A stretch of DNA of 64,000 nucleotides from Pseudomonas soli (GTDB lineage: Bacteria > Pseudomonadota > Gammaproteobacteria > Pseudomonadales > Pseudomonadaceae). The notes beneath the pieces are model-generated. The model was given only the letters and a program-made list of their open reading frames with translations. It ran no database searches and had not been told where the DNA came from. Below, piece after piece: positions 42,839-52,306 of the stretch; within the stretch, counting starts at the first letter, position 1; each line of letters opens with the position of its first letter. The stretch lies in NCBI RefSeq assembly GCF_900110655.1, contig NZ_FOEQ01000006.1:62001-126000 (forward strand). The letters are read 5' to 3'. The position numbers and the translations under genes were made by a program.

Positions 42839-43760
42839 GGATTTTCGCCAACTGCGTTACTTCGTCGCGGTCTATGAAGAAGGCCATGTGGGCCGCGCCG
42901 CCGAACGCCTTTCGCTGTCCCAGCCAGCGCTGTCCCAACAGATTCGCCAGCTGGAGCACAGCCTCGACCTGAGCCTGTTTGAACGCAGCAACAAACGCCT
43001 GCTGCCCACGCTCGCCGCGCATACCCTGTACAACCACGCCGTGCCCTTGCTCGAAGGCCTTCAACGGGCCCACGAGGCCATGGGCAACTTCAAGGGCCAA
43101 TCACTGCGCACCCTGGCTATCGGGGTACTGCAGACCGTGCGGCCAAGCCTGGTGCCGCAACTTCTGGAGCGGGTGCGCAAAGCCCAGCCGCACCTGGTGG
43201 TACAGATCTATGAACTGTCGGGGTCAGAGATCGAGCGGCGCCTGCTCAACGGCAGCCTGGACATCGGCATCAGCTACCTGCCGCCACGCCAGCCTGGCCT
43301 GCATGGCTTGCTGCTGTACGAAGATGAACTGCAGTTGGTCATCCCCCGTGCCCACCCGTTGAAGGACTTCAAGAAAGTCTCGATGCGTCAGGCTGCCGAG
43401 TTACCGATGCTGATGCTTGGCGAAGAATTCCAGATCCGCCAGATCTGGAAGGCGCACCTGGCCAGCCAAGGGCGCAGGCCGCAGGTGCAGGCCGAGATGA
43501 ACAACATGGCGGGTATCCTCGACAGCCTGGCGCACACTGCGCTGGCGACCATCCTGCCGGGTCGGGCCAAGGAAGCCACCCAGGACGACCAGGAGCTGCT
43601 ATGGAAACCTCTCAGCGAGCCACGTATTCCGTTGAAGGTAGGCCTGGTGTTTCGTGACGCACAACGTCAACAGGCCTCGGTCGAGCTGCTGCGCAGCTTG
43701 TTGGAGGAAGAAGCCGACCCACGCCAGCTGGGGATTTCACCGTTGGACGTGCTTGTCTGA
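42837..43760 (+). CDS. LysR-family transcriptional regulator
   Basis: This 307-residue protein has a winged helix-turn-helix (MDFRQLRYFVAVYEEGHVGRAAERLSLSQPALSQQIRQLE, partial; residues 1-60) and a periplasmic-binding-type effector domain (about 90-300) with RTLAIGVLQTVRPSLVPQLL and GSLDIGISYLPP. The family binds inducer and activates a divergent gene, here the aminotransferase. The effector region resembles the CynR/CysB-like group with LALVIPRAHPL-type strands. It is followed by a strong terminator. Confidence 0.9.
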   Translation: MDFRQLRYFVAVYEEGHVGRAAERLSLSQPALSQQIRQLEHSLDLSLFERSNKRLLPTLAAHTLYNHAVPLLEGLQRAHEAMGNFKGQSLRTLAIGVLQTVRPSLVPQLLERVRKAQPHLVVQIYELSGSEIERRLLNGSLDIGISYLPPRQPGLHGLLLYEDELQLVIPRAHPLKDFKKVSMRQAAELPMLMLGEEFQIRQIWKAHLASQGRRPQVQAEMNNMAGILDSLAHTALATILPGRAKEATQDDQELLWKPLSEPRIPLKVGLVFRDAQRQQASVELLRSLLEEEADPRQLGISPLDVLV

Positions 43761-43775
43761 AACGCGCCCATAAAG

Positions 43776-43799
43776 AAAACCCCGCCTAAGCGGGGTTTT
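43776..43799 (+). terminator. Terminator after the LysR gene
   Basis: AAAACCCCGC, loop CTAA and GCGGGGTTTT form a 10-bp perfect stem with a T run, 15 bases after the stop. Confidence 0.9.
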
Positions 43800-44064
43800 C
43801 CAGACTGTTTCCCTTCGACATCCCTATCACCCCGCCATCCTGGCAGGAAATCCTTCTTGTCCCTGTTCTATCTTTTCGCGCTTCCTGCGCAACTTCCTTG
43901 TAAGGCGTCCTGCTCTGTCCATTGCGCGTCCTGCGCTACGTCCATGTAAGAAAGAGTAACCGTGGATCCAATCTCAGGAAAGAGGCGAAACGTCACCACG
44001 TCTTGTAAGCCAAAGCTTACAAAAGAGGTTTGTTCACAAACATGTGCCGCCGGCAAAACAAAAA
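43800..44064. other. Intergenic stretch with short repeats between convergent genes
   Basis: No gene is supported. The stretch holds repeated short motifs (CTTCCTTGTAAGG at about 43890, GTCCATGTAAG at about 43940) and a perfect 8-bp dyad TTGTAAGC-CAAA-GCTTACAA (44003-44022). It lies between two terminators of converging transcripts, so it may carry a small RNA or be decayed repeat sequence. A 62-codon minus-strand frame (43868-44056) has no convincing start. Confidence 0.4.
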
Positions 44065-44100
44065 GCCGCCCGGCACCGGATGTATCCGGTGCCGGGCGGC
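44065..44100 (-). terminator. Terminator after the first acyl-CoA dehydrogenase gene
   Basis: A 16-bp perfect stem (44065-44080 with 44085-44100, 4-base loop) is followed on the minus strand by a T run (44064 downwards). It lies 40 bases after the stop of the gene ending at 44140. Confidence 0.9.
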
Positions 44101-44139
44101 CTCATGCCGCAATCAGGTTATCAAGCAGTCCGCTCGGGG

Positions 44140-45918
44140 TCAGAACTGCGCAGCGTCCAGCAGGTACAGCGATTCGCTACCAGCTTTCACCGACGCCGCC
44201 AGCGAATGGACTCGCGGCAACAGGCGTGCAAAGTAGAAACGTGCCGTGCCCAACTTGGCGCCATAGAAGTCCGCATCGCCTTCGCCGGCCTTGGCAGCCC
44301 GCGCCATCAGTGCCCACATGTAGGCGTAGGCGACATAACCGAATGCGTGCAGGTATTCGACCGAAGCCGCGCCGATCTCGTTGGGGTTGCCCTTGGCCTG
44401 ATCCAGCACCCAGTTGGTCAGCTCGTCGAGCTGGTCGAGGGAGGCTGCCAGGGGCTTGGTGAACTCGCCAAGGTCAGCAGCGCTGACGGCGATGAACTCG
44501 CGAATCTCGTCGGCGAACAGCTTGTAGTAAGCGCCACCACTGGCTACCACCTTGCGACCGACCAGGTCCAGTGCCTGGATACCATTGGTGCCTTCGTAGA
44601 TCTGGGTGATGCGCACATCGCGCACCAGCTGCTCCTGGCCCCACTCACGGATGTAGCCATGGCCGCCGAAGACCTGCTGGCCATGCACCGTGCACTCCAG
44701 ACCCAGGTCGGTGAGGAAGGCCTTGGCAACCGGGGTAAGCAGCGCCACCAGTTCCTCACTGCGCTTGCGGGTCGCGGCGTCTTCGCTGTACTTGGCGCTG
44801 TCGAGCTGCATCGCCACATAGGTGGAGAACGCCCGGCCGCCTTCGGTCAGCGCCTTCATGGTCAGCAGCATGCGGCGCACGTCCGGGTGGACGATGATCG
44901 GGTCGGCCACCTTGTCCTTGGCCTGCGGGCCGGTCGGGGCGCGGCTCTGCAGACGGTCGCGGGCATACTCCACGGCGTTCTGGTAGGAGCGCTCGGCCGA
45001 GGCCAGGCCCTGGATGCCAACCCCCAGGCGCTCGTAGTTCATCATGGTGAACATGGCTGCCAGGCCTTTGTTCGGCTCGCCGACGATATAGCCGACCGCT
45101 TCGTCGAAGTTCATCACGCAGGTGGCCGAGCCCTGGATGCCCATCTTGTGCTCGATCGAGCCGCAAGTGGCCGGGTTGCGCGCGCCGAGACTGCCATCTT
45201 CGTTGACCAGGAACTTGGGCACCAGAAACAGCGAGATGCCTTTCGGGCCTGCCGGTGCATCCGGCAGCTTGGCCAGTACCAGATGGATGATGTTCTCGGT
45301 GAGATCGTGCTCGCCACCGGTGATGAAGATCTTGGTGCCGCTGACCTTGTAGCTGCCATCAGCCTGGGGCTCGGCCTTGGTGCGGATGATGCCCAGGTCG
45401 GTACCGGCGTGGGGCTCGGTGAGGCACATGGAGCCGGCCCAGACACCCGAGTACATGTTCGGCAGGTACTTTTCCTTGAGCGCTTCACTGGCGTGGGCGT
45501 TGATCGACAGGCAGGCGCCGGCGGTCAGCATCGGGTACAGGCCGAAGGCCAGGCTCGAGGCATTGACCATTTCCTCGACCTGGGCCGAAACGACCTTGGG
45601 CATGCCCATGCCACCGAAGAGCGGATCGCCGCCAACGCCGACCCAGCCACCTTCGGCATAAGTGTTGTATGCCTCGATGAAGCCCGCCGGGGTGCGCACC
45701 GAGCCGTTGTCCCAATGGCAACCCTCTTCGTCGGCGGCACGGCTCAGCGGCGCGATGGTCTTGCCGGTGACCTTGCCGGCCTCCTCCAGCACCGCCATGG
45801 CCGTATCGGCATCGACTGCCTCGGCAAGGCCGGGCAGTTGCGACCAGAGCGTGGCCACGTCGAAGACTTCATTGAGGACGAAGCGCATATCGCGCAGGGG
45901 CGCTTTATATTCAGCCAT
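44140..45918 (-). CDS. Acyl-CoA dehydrogenase, FadE-like long form
   Basis: This 592-residue flavoprotein carries the acyl-CoA dehydrogenase middle-domain signatures GSMCLTEPHAGTDLG and YKVSGTKIFITGGEHDL, LGVGIQGLASAERSYQNAVEYA near the FAD site, and IYEGTNGIQALDLVGRKV. A C-terminal extension of about 130 residues puts it in the group with DmdC (3-methylmercaptopropionyl-CoA dehydrogenase). It introduces a trans-2 double bond in acyl-CoAs. It is 47 percent-type similar by eye to the second copy at 47614-49419, with many shared motifs, which suggests an old duplication around the GGDEF gene. No exact identity was computed. Confidence 0.92.
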   Translation of the reverse strand: MAEYKAPLRDMRFVLNEVFDVATLWSQLPGLAEAVDADTAMAVLEEAGKVTGKTIAPLSRAADEEGCHWDNGSVRTPAGFIEAYNTYAEGGWVGVGGDPLFGGMGMPKVVSAQVEEMVNASSLAFGLYPMLTAGACLSINAHASEALKEKYLPNMYSGVWAGSMCLTEPHAGTDLGIIRTKAEPQADGSYKVSGTKIFITGGEHDLTENIIHLVLAKLPDAPAGPKGISLFLVPKFLVNEDGSLGARNPATCGSIEHKMGIQGSATCVMNFDEAVGYIVGEPNKGLAAMFTMMNYERLGVGIQGLASAERSYQNAVEYARDRLQSRAPTGPQAKDKVADPIIVHPDVRRMLLTMKALTEGGRAFSTYVAMQLDSAKYSEDAATRKRSEELVALLTPVAKAFLTDLGLECTVHGQQVFGGHGYIREWGQEQLVRDVRITQIYEGTNGIQALDLVGRKVVASGGAYYKLFADEIREFIAVSAADLGEFTKPLAASLDQLDELTNWVLDQAKGNPNEIGAASVEYLHAFGYVAYAYMWALMARAAKAGEGDADFYGAKLGTARFYFARLLPRVHSLAASVKAGSESLYLLDAAQF

Positions 45919-46048
45919 GACAACCTCTCGCTATCGGGGTCGGGGCGGCCGATGAGGGCCGCAGCACTGGGATGACCGCAGTGTAACCGAACAACTTTTA
46001 CGAGACATAGGGTCATCATGCGACCGAATGGTCTACCATAGTCACTCA

Positions 46049-47335
46049 CTAACCTGCCATGCGCACAGCACCACGACGCGACTGCTGGCCGAAGGTCATG
46101 ACGCAGTTACGTCCCGCGCCTTTGGCGCTATACAGCGCCTGGTCGGCCGACTTGAGCACTTCATCGGGGTTGCGGTGCTCGGCCTGGCGCTCGGCCACGC
46201 CGATGCTGATAGTCACCGACACCGTGGTGTTTGCGCCGCCCCCGCGACGCTGGCGACCGGTTGAGTCATCCTGCGGCCGGCTGTTCTGGTCACGCAGTTG
46301 GATCGCATAGTTGGCGATCATCTCGCGTACCGCCTCCAGGTGGGGCAAGCATTCTTCGGCAGTCTTGCCGGCAAACACCAAGGCGAACTCTTCGCCACCA
46401 TAACGGTAGGCGCGACCGCCGCCGGTCACCTTGGACAAGCGGCTTGCAACCAGGCGCAATACCTGGTCGCCGACATCATGACCATGGGTATCGTTGAATT
46501 TCTTGAAGTGGTCAACGTCGGTCATGGCGATTACATAGTTGCGCCCCAGGCGTTGCATACGCTCGTTCAAGGCCCGTCGTCCCGGCAGGCCGGTCAACTC
46601 ATCGCGGAAGGCCATCTGGTAGGCCTCGTGGGACACCGCCGCGGCAATCATCAGCATCACCTGGCTGCACATGATGTTCAGGGTGAAGGGGAGGATGAAA
46701 GTCTTGGGCAGCATCCAGAAGATACCCACCAGGCCGATGATCTGTGCGGCATGCAACGGCCTGGGCTCACGCAGGTACTGCGCCACCAACAGGATGAACA
46801 CCGCCAGGAACAGCGGATAGGCCAACTGGATTAGGCTCATCCACTGGCCATGCAACGAGGGCCAGCGGATCTCGGCCAGCCAGCCAAGTAGCGCCTCGGG
46901 GAAACTTTGCTCCAGCGCCACGGCCACGCTGCTAACCGCGAACAGCACGGCGAAACGGGCCAGAAGGTCCTGGGCCAGGTGCGTACGTTCCTGCCAGGCG
47001 CCATACAGGCCAAACAGCGCCGGCAACAACAGGCAAACCAAGTGGAAGATCACCGCGGCATCGTCACGGACCCGGCCGTTGTCGCGGTAGAAGTCGGTCT
47101 GGGTGTCGAGCAGGAAATAGGCGATGTACACCGTGACCATCAGGAACAGCTCACGCTGGCGGCGATACACCGCGCAGTAGGCGCCGCCCAGTAACAGAAC
47201 CAAGGTGGGCAAAACATTGAACAGCGATGTGAAAAAGACACTGAGGTCCCTCACATAGGCTGCAGCGAGCCCCGCCAGCAGAAGGATCAGCGATGGCAGA
47301 AAGTGGCTCGCACGTACAGCGGATAGACGAAACAA
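46049..47335 (-). CDS. Membrane-bound diguanylate cyclase (GGDEF)
   Basis: This 428-residue protein has an N-terminal half (about residues 10-235) with seven or so membrane helices (for example FLPSLILLLAGLAAAYV, LFLAVFILLVAQYL), followed by a GGDEF domain (about 255-400). The active site is YRYGGEEFALVF, and DVDHFKKFNDTHGHDVGDQVL is intact, so it should make cyclic di-GMP. The inhibitory I-site R-x-x-D is replaced by T-G-G-G, so product feedback is probably absent. An odd insertion (RPQDDSTGRQRRGGGANTTV, about 355-375) lies in the catalytic domain. It sits between two acyl-CoA dehydrogenase genes. Confidence 0.9.
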   Translation of the reverse strand: MFRLSAVRASHFLPSLILLLAGLAAAYVRDLSVFFTSLFNVLPTLVLLLGGAYCAVYRRQRELFLMVTVYIAYFLLDTQTDFYRDNGRVRDDAAVIFHLVCLLLPALFGLYGAWQERTHLAQDLLARFAVLFAVSSVAVALEQSFPEALLGWLAEIRWPSLHGQWMSLIQLAYPLFLAVFILLVAQYLREPRPLHAAQIIGLVGIFWMLPKTFILPFTLNIMCSQVMLMIAAAVSHEAYQMAFRDELTGLPGRRALNERMQRLGRNYVIAMTDVDHFKKFNDTHGHDVGDQVLRLVASRLSKVTGGGRAYRYGGEEFALVFAGKTAEECLPHLEAVREMIANYAIQLRDQNSRPQDDSTGRQRRGGGANTTVSVTISIGVAERQAEHRNPDEVLKSADQALYSAKGAGRNCVMTFGQQSRRGAVRMAG

Positions 47336-47561
47336 GGGTAATCTCCGACCCGGCAGATCAATAATGGCATTGTGCCCCTACTTCATCGGCAGCGCACATG
47401 AATAGATGAATTTACGGACGCTTTAACGGCAAGGATGGCGGCCAGCTTGAGACTTTCTCGTAACTGGATGCGACATTGGCCTGTTGGCAAGGCCCATCGC
47501 GGGCCTCTGCCTAACTTGTGGGCTTGCCCCGCGACAGGCTCCTGGAGCCAAAATCACAGGC

Positions 47562-47596
47562 AAAAAAAACCGCCTGCCGGTAACGGCAGGCGGTTT
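47562..47596 (-). terminator. Terminator after the second acyl-CoA dehydrogenase gene
   Basis: A 13-bp perfect stem (47567-47579 with 47584-47596, loop GTAA) is followed on the minus strand by eight T residues. It lies 18 bases after the stop. A degenerate REP-type sequence (about 47493-47535) lies beyond it. Confidence 0.93.
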
Positions 47597-47613
47597 CGTG
47601 CAACCGTCTGGGC

Positions 47614-49419
47614 TTAGATGGACAGACCGAAGTCTTCTTCCTTCATCGCCATCAGGTTGTCGGCGCCGGACAGAATGGCCGCCACGTGGGTGCGGGTACG
47701 CGGCAGGATGCGCTGGAAGTAGAAGCGCGCAGTCTGCAGTTTGGCGGTGTAGAACGCCTCTTCGCTGGTGCCGGCTGCCAGTTTCTCGGCTGCCAAGCGG
47801 GCGATGTCGGCCCAGAAGTAGGCCAGGCACGCATAGCCGGAGTACATCAGGTAGTCCACCGAAGCGGCACCCACTTCCTCGCGGTCCTTCATCGCGGCCA
47901 TGCCGATCTTCATGGTCAGCTCGCCCCATTCCTTGTTGATCGCGGCCAGCGGCTCGACGAACTCCTTGGTGGCGGCGTTGCCTTCCTGGGATTGGCAGAA
48001 CTTGTGAACGATCTTGGTGAAGCCTTTGAGCGCCTCGCCCTGGGTCATCAGCACCTTGCGGCCGAGCAGGTCAAGCGCCTGGATGCCTGTGGTGCCTTCG
48101 TACAGCATGGAAATGCGGCTGTCGCGTACGTTTTGCTCCATGCCCCATTCGGCGATGAAGCCATGACCGCCGTAGATCTGCACACCGTGGTTGGCCGACT
48201 CGAAACCAACTTCGGTCATGAACGCCTTGGCGATCGGGGTCAGGAAAGCCAACAGCGCGTCGGCCTTCTTGCGCTCTTCCTCATCCTGGCTGTACTTGAC
48301 GATGTCCACCTGCTTGGCGGTGAAGTAGACCATGGCGCGGTTGCCTTCGGCGAACGCCTTCATGGTCAGCAACATGCGGCGCACGTCCGGGTGGACAATG
48401 ATCGGGTCAGCGGCTTTATCCGGGGCTTTAGGGCCGGTCAGCGAGCGCATCTGCAGGCGGTCACGGGCATATTTCAGACCACCCTGGAACGCCACCTCGG
48501 CGTGGGCCAGGCCTTGCAGCGCGGTGCCCAGGCGAGCGGTGTTCATGAAAGTGAACATGCAGTTCAGGCCCTTGTTGGCGGGGCCGATCAGATAGCCGGT
48601 GGCGCTGTCGAAGTTCATCACGCAGGTGGCGTTGCCGTGGATGCCCATCTTGTGCTCAAGCGAGCCGCAGCTCACGCCGTTGCGCTCGCCCGCGCCTCCT
48701 TCGGCGTTGGGCAGGAACTTCGGCACGATGAACAGCGAGATACCCTTGGTGCCGGCCGGCGCATCGGGCAGGCGGGCCAGGACGATGTGCACGATGTTGT
48801 CGGCCATGTCGTGTTCACCGGCCGAGATGAAGATCTTGGTGCCGGACACTTTGTAGCTACCGTCGGCCTGAGGTTCGGCCTTGGTGCGCAGCATGCCCAA
48901 GTCGGTGCCGCAGTGCGGTTCGGTCAGGCACATGGTGCCGGTCCATTCGCCGGACACCAGCTTGGTCAGATAGGTTTCCTGCTGCTCTGGGGTTCCGTGC
49001 TCGGAGATGGTGTTCATTGCACCGTGGGAGAGGCCTGGATACATGCCCCACGACCAGTTCGCTTCACCGACCATTTCGCTCAGGGCCAAGCCCAACGATT
49101 CTGGCAGGCCCTGACCGCCGTGCTCGACGTCATGGGCCAGGCTCGGCCAGCCGCCTTCGACGAACTGTTGGTAGGCTTCCTTGAAGCCGGTCGGGGTCTT
49201 CACGCCCGCCTCGCTCCAGGTGCAGCCTTCCAGGTCGCCGACGCGGTTCAGCGGGGCCAGTACCTCTTCACAGAACTTCGCGCCTTCCTGCAGGATCGCG
49301 TCGACCATGTCGGGCGTGGCGTCCTGGCAGCCCGGCAGGCTCTGATAATGCGCCTCATAGCCGAGCAGTTCGTCGCGGACGAAGCGGATATCACGCAAGG
49401 GGGCTTTGTAATCAGGCAT
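47614..49419 (-). CDS. Acyl-CoA dehydrogenase, FadE-like long form (second copy)
   Basis: This 601-residue protein shares the layout of the gene at 44140-45918: GTMCLTEPHCGTDLGMLRTKAEPQADGSYKVSGTKIFISAGEHD (partial), LGTALQGLAHAEVAFQGGLKYARDRLQ, MLYEGTTGIQALDLLGRKV, and a C-terminal extension. It oxidises acyl-CoA in beta-oxidation or a DMSP-like route. In P. putida the two copies bracket the diguanylate cyclase gene just as here. Chain-length preference cannot be read from sequence. Confidence 0.92.
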   Translation of the reverse strand: MPDYKAPLRDIRFVRDELLGYEAHYQSLPGCQDATPDMVDAILQEGAKFCEEVLAPLNRVGDLEGCTWSEAGVKTPTGFKEAYQQFVEGGWPSLAHDVEHGGQGLPESLGLALSEMVGEANWSWGMYPGLSHGAMNTISEHGTPEQQETYLTKLVSGEWTGTMCLTEPHCGTDLGMLRTKAEPQADGSYKVSGTKIFISAGEHDMADNIVHIVLARLPDAPAGTKGISLFIVPKFLPNAEGGAGERNGVSCGSLEHKMGIHGNATCVMNFDSATGYLIGPANKGLNCMFTFMNTARLGTALQGLAHAEVAFQGGLKYARDRLQMRSLTGPKAPDKAADPIIVHPDVRRMLLTMKAFAEGNRAMVYFTAKQVDIVKYSQDEEERKKADALLAFLTPIAKAFMTEVGFESANHGVQIYGGHGFIAEWGMEQNVRDSRISMLYEGTTGIQALDLLGRKVLMTQGEALKGFTKIVHKFCQSQEGNAATKEFVEPLAAINKEWGELTMKIGMAAMKDREEVGAASVDYLMYSGYACLAYFWADIARLAAEKLAAGTSEEAFYTAKLQTARFYFQRILPRTRTHVAAILSGADNLMAMKEEDFGLSI

Positions 49420-49597
49420 TGCGATGAACCTCTGTGATGAGTTCGGTAGGGAGACCGCGGGTACCGACCAGCTCTTGGCGGCTTTCGGTCAAACAGTTGT
49501 TTGAAACTTACGTTTAGGACGCCTCGCTGTCAAGGTGGGCTAACAATGGCATTTATGCCGCCTAATATGACAATTCGGCCAAACACCCTCAAACGTA

Positions 49598-49645
49598 TCG
49601 CGGGGCAAGCCCGCTCCCACGAATGGAAGCGGGCTTGCCCCGCGA
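49598..49645. repeat. REP-type inverted pair
   Basis: The 18 bases at 49598-49615 are the exact reverse complement of 49628-49645, with a 12-base spacer. The arm contains CGCGGGGCAAGCCCGCT, the common P. putida REP core, here as a head-to-head pair. It lies between the convergent-free ends of the small gene at 49670 and the acyl-CoA dehydrogenase promoter region. REP-associated transposases move such elements. Confidence 0.85.
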
Positions 49646-49669
49646 AGTAAGCGAATGTGGTTCAGCGAG

Positions 49670-49966
49670 TCAGGCGTAGGTGTCGATGAATCGGCCGAGC
49701 ATTTCATCGGAAGCCTTGGCGACTTTGGCACCCAGTTCGACTTCGTGCTTGCCCAGGGCCAGTTGCACGGTGCTGGTGGCCAGATCCATCTGTTGGCTGC
49801 GGTCAACGCTGCGCAGACGCTCTGCCTGGTAGTCGCTGGACTGCCCGCTGGTGCCACGCTCGACGGCGCCGCTGGCGATCTGCTGGGCGGCCTGATCGAC
49901 CCGGTTCTGCCCGTTCTGGATGGCACCCAGGCCCGCGTAGAAGGCGGAACTCGCATTGATTTCCAT
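49670..49966 (-). CDS. Hypothetical small protein (conserved upstream of bio genes in P. putida)
   Basis: This 98-residue helical soluble protein starts MEINASSAFYAGLGAIQNGQ and continues with RVDQAAQQIASGAVER and DLATSTVQLALGKHEVELG. The pattern resembles flagellin/FlgB-type terminal helices (N- and C-terminal coils), but no known family is assigned. It occurs in this place in P. putida as I recall (PP_0367). It has its own upstream gap of about 100 bases. Confidence 0.65.
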   Translation of the reverse strand: MEINASSAFYAGLGAIQNGQNRVDQAAQQIASGAVERGTSGQSSDYQAERLRSVDRSQQMDLATSTVQLALGKHEVELGAKVAKASDEMLGRFIDTYA

Positions 49967-50075
49967 GTCAGGACTCCATGACGCTGGATGATGAACAGAC
50001 CTTATTAAAGCAGCAGACCGGGAAAAAGGCCCGTTTAAATCCCTAATAGCCTAGTGCCAGCTGATAGGCAAAGGC

Positions 50076-50756
50076 CTAATCCAGCAGGTCCAGGTGCAAA
50101 TGCTCTGCCACCGCAGCGGCGCTCGCTTGTTTCAACCAGGGTATGCGCCCCAGGCATGGCGCGGGCAGCCGCTCAGCCAGGCTCGACAGGTTCTCCTCCA
50201 GGCGCGATGTCCGCGGATCGACGATGTTCGCCACCCAACCGGCCAGTTGCAGGCCGTCGCGGGCGATGGCTTCGGCGCTGAGCAAGGCGTGGTTGATACA
50301 TCCCAACCGCACCCCTACCACCAGGATTACCGGCAGTTTCAGGGCAATGGCCAGGTCTGACAGGTTGGCATGGTCGGACAACGGCACCCGCCAGCCGCCG
50401 GCCCCTTCGATCAAGGTGAAGTCGGCGTGCTGCGCCAGCACCTGCTGCATCGCATCACGCAGCACCGGTACGCTCAACACCACCCCCGCCTCGTGCGCCG
50501 CCACGTGTGGAGCGATGGCCGGCTCAAAAGCGAAAGGATTGACCGCTTCATACGGCATTTTGACCGAGCTTTCATCGATCAACGCCAAGGCATCGCTGTT
50601 GCGCAACCCTCTGGGCGTCACCATGCACCCGGATGCCACCGGCTTGGCCGCCAGCGTGCTCAGCCCCGACTGCATCGCCGCATGCAGCAGACCCGCGGCG
50701 ATGGTGGTCTTGCCGACATCGGTGTCGGTGCCGGCAACAAAATAGGCCTGGCTCAT
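50076..50756 (-). CDS. bioD: BioD, dethiobiotin synthetase
   Basis: This 226-residue protein starts from ATG at 50756. The P-loop is FVAGTDTDVGKTT near the start, with LAAKPVASGC and LIEGAGGWRVPL as family motifs. It uses ATP and CO2 to close the ureido ring of 7,8-diaminopelargonate to dethiobiotin. It is the last gene of bioB-F-H-C-D, one base after bioC. A longer frame to 50846 overlaps bioC and is not used. Confidence 0.96.
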   Translation of the reverse strand: MSQAYFVAGTDTDVGKTTIAAGLLHAAMQSGLSTLAAKPVASGCMVTPRGLRNSDALALIDESSVKMPYEAVNPFAFEPAIAPHVAAHEAGVVLSVPVLRDAMQQVLAQHADFTLIEGAGGWRVPLSDHANLSDLAIALKLPVILVVGVRLGCINHALLSAEAIARDGLQLAGWVANIVDPRTSRLEENLSSLAERLPAPCLGRIPWLKQASAAAVAEHLHLDLLD

Positions 50757-50757
50757 G

Positions 50758-51582
50758 TCACTGCTCCCCGGCCAGCGGTTTGCGCAAGACGCCATACACC
50801 ACCTGATAGGTGGCAGGCAGCCCCTGAGGCTGGCGGAACTGTTCATAGGCCTGCAACAGGCCCTGCATCCGCGCGCGTCCGGTCAACCCCGATGGGCGCC
50901 CCGGATTGAGGTTGTGCGCACCCAGTGCCTTGAGCTCGTGGGTCAGGCTGCGCACGTCGAGGTAATGCAGTACATGGGGACGTCGCTCCAGGTCGATCAG
51001 CTCCAGGCCGCTGTCCCCGCATAGACGCTGGTAATCCTCGAAACGCCGGAAGCGATTGACATGCACCATGCCATCGACGGCTTGCCAGCTGGCACGCAAC
51101 TCATCGAGGGTGCCCACGCACAAGCTGCTGAATGCCAACACCCCGCCTGGGCGCAGCACCCGCCGTGCCTCACCCAGCACGCTGGCGAACTGGCCGCACC
51201 ACTGCACCGCCAGGCTGCTGAACAGCAGATCTACACTGCCATCGAGCAACGGCAGACGCTCGGCGTCACCTGCCACATGGTGCCGGGCGCCGCCGTGCTC
51301 ACGGGCATGGCGCAACATGCCCTCGGCGATGTCCACCGCCACACCATCGGCATCGTTGAAGCACTCGGCCAGGACCCGGCTGAAATGGCCGGTGCCACTG
51401 CCCATGTCCAGCCAGCGCGCTGGGGCGAGCCCTGCGGGCAGTTTATCCAGCAGCGCCATGCCTACGGCGCGCTGCAGGGCCGCGACACTGTCGTAGCTGG
51501 CCGCGGCGCGGGAAAACGAAGCCGCCACCTGGCGCTTGTCCGGCAGGGCACCGGGCAAGGTGGGCTGGGAAAGATCAGTCAT
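50758..51582 (-). CDS. bioC: BioC, malonyl-ACP O-methyltransferase
   Basis: This 274-residue protein starts from ATG at 51582, 4 codons inside the longest frame, because MTDLSQP is the usual family start and the upstream ATG overlaps bioH more. SAM-binding motif I is [16 protein letters not shown] (about residues 52-67); [11 protein letters not shown] is the post-motif strand. It methylates malonyl-ACP to disguise it as a fatty-acid primer for pimelate synthesis. It overlaps bioH by 8 bases. Confidence 0.95.
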   Translation of the reverse strand: MTDLSQPTLPGALPDKRQVAASFSRAAASYDSVAALQRAVGMALLDKLPAGLAPARWLDMGSGTGHFSRVLAECFNDADGVAVDIAEGMLRHAREHGGARHHVAGDAERLPLLDGSVDLLFSSLAVQWCGQFASVLGEARRVLRPGGVLAFSSLCVGTLDELRASWQAVDGMVHVNRFRRFEDYQRLCGDSGLELIDLERRPHVLHYLDVRSLTHELKALGAHNLNPGRPSGLTGRARMQGLLQAYEQFRQPQGLPATYQVVYGVLRKPLAGEQ

Positions 51583-52306
51583 CACCACTCTCATGCAGGA
51601 AACTCTTGATGCCCGCCGCCAGCTCCTGCGGGTACTCCAGCAGGAAGGCGTGGGAACTGTCTTCGACCAGGCCGACTTCCACGTCAGGCAACAGGTCGCT
51701 CAGGGCCTTGGCAGCCTCCACCGGTACCAGCGCGTCACTACCGGCGAACAGGTGCAACTGCGGGCCGCCGTATTGCTCCAGGGCAGCGCGTGTATCAAGG
51801 CTGGCCAGCACCTCCAGCCCAGTGGCCAGGTACAGCGGATCGGTGTCGGGCACGCCGACGCCCAGCTGGCGCAGCAAGGTGCGCGGTTGCAGCGCGCCGT
51901 CGCTGCACAAGGTACGAAAGCGCTTGAGTGTCACCTGGGTATGGCTGCGGCAGCCATCAAGGAAGGTGCCGAAGGTATCCGGCGCCATTCCGTGCGGCCA
52001 GTCCGGCCGAACGACGAAACTGGGGTTGCTGGCCAGGGTGAGCAAGCCGCAGCAATGATCGCCGCGCTTGTGCGCCAGGGCGCTGGCAAGCATGCCACCC
52101 AGCGACCAGCCGCCCAGCCACACGTCGTTGGGCAGCTTGCGGTCGAGGTAGTCGACCCAGGCCAGCGGGTCGTTGTCAGGCAGATCCGGCAACGGCATCA
52201 GTTCGACCTGCAGGCGCGGGTCCTGGGCACGCAGGCTGGCGGCCAGCGGCTCCAGTGAGGCGGTGCCCAGCCCCCAGCCGGGCAGAAGGATCATTCGGTT
52301 ACGCAT
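51575..52306 (-). CDS. bioH: BioH, pimeloyl-ACP methyl ester esterase
   Basis: This 243-residue alpha/beta hydrolase starts from ATG at 52306 ([14 protein letters not shown], whose GWG forms the oxyanion region). The nucleophile is Ser in [14 protein letters not shown] (about residue 76), Asp lies in [13 protein letters not shown] and His in [11 protein letters not shown]. It removes the methyl group after chain elongation to give pimeloyl-ACP. It overlaps bioF by 8 bases and bioC by 8 bases. Confidence 0.95.
   Translation of the reverse strand: MRNRMILLPGWGLGTASLEPLAASLRAQDPRLQVELMPLPDLPDNDPLAWVDYLDRKLPNDVWLGGWSLGGMLASALAHKRGDHCCGLLTLASNPSFVVRPDWPHGMAPDTFGTFLDGCRSHTQVTLKRFRTLCSDGALQPRTLLRQLGVGVPDTDPLYLATGLEVLASLDTRAALEQYGGPQLHLFAGSDALVPVEAAKALSDLLPDVEVGLVEDSSHAFLLEYPQELAAGIKSFLHESGDD

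Noticed and set aside
43868..44056. A 62-codon minus-strand frame between the terminators
   Set aside because: No ribosome site, odd composition, and it covers the dyad and repeats.
44044..45975. A 643-residue plus-strand frame across the first acyl-CoA dehydrogenase
   Set aside because: It is antisense to a clear enzyme gene and has His/Gln/Val-rich shadow composition.
47686..49437. A 583-residue plus-strand frame across the second acyl-CoA dehydrogenase
   Set aside because: Same reason: GC-driven antisense frame opposite a firm gene.
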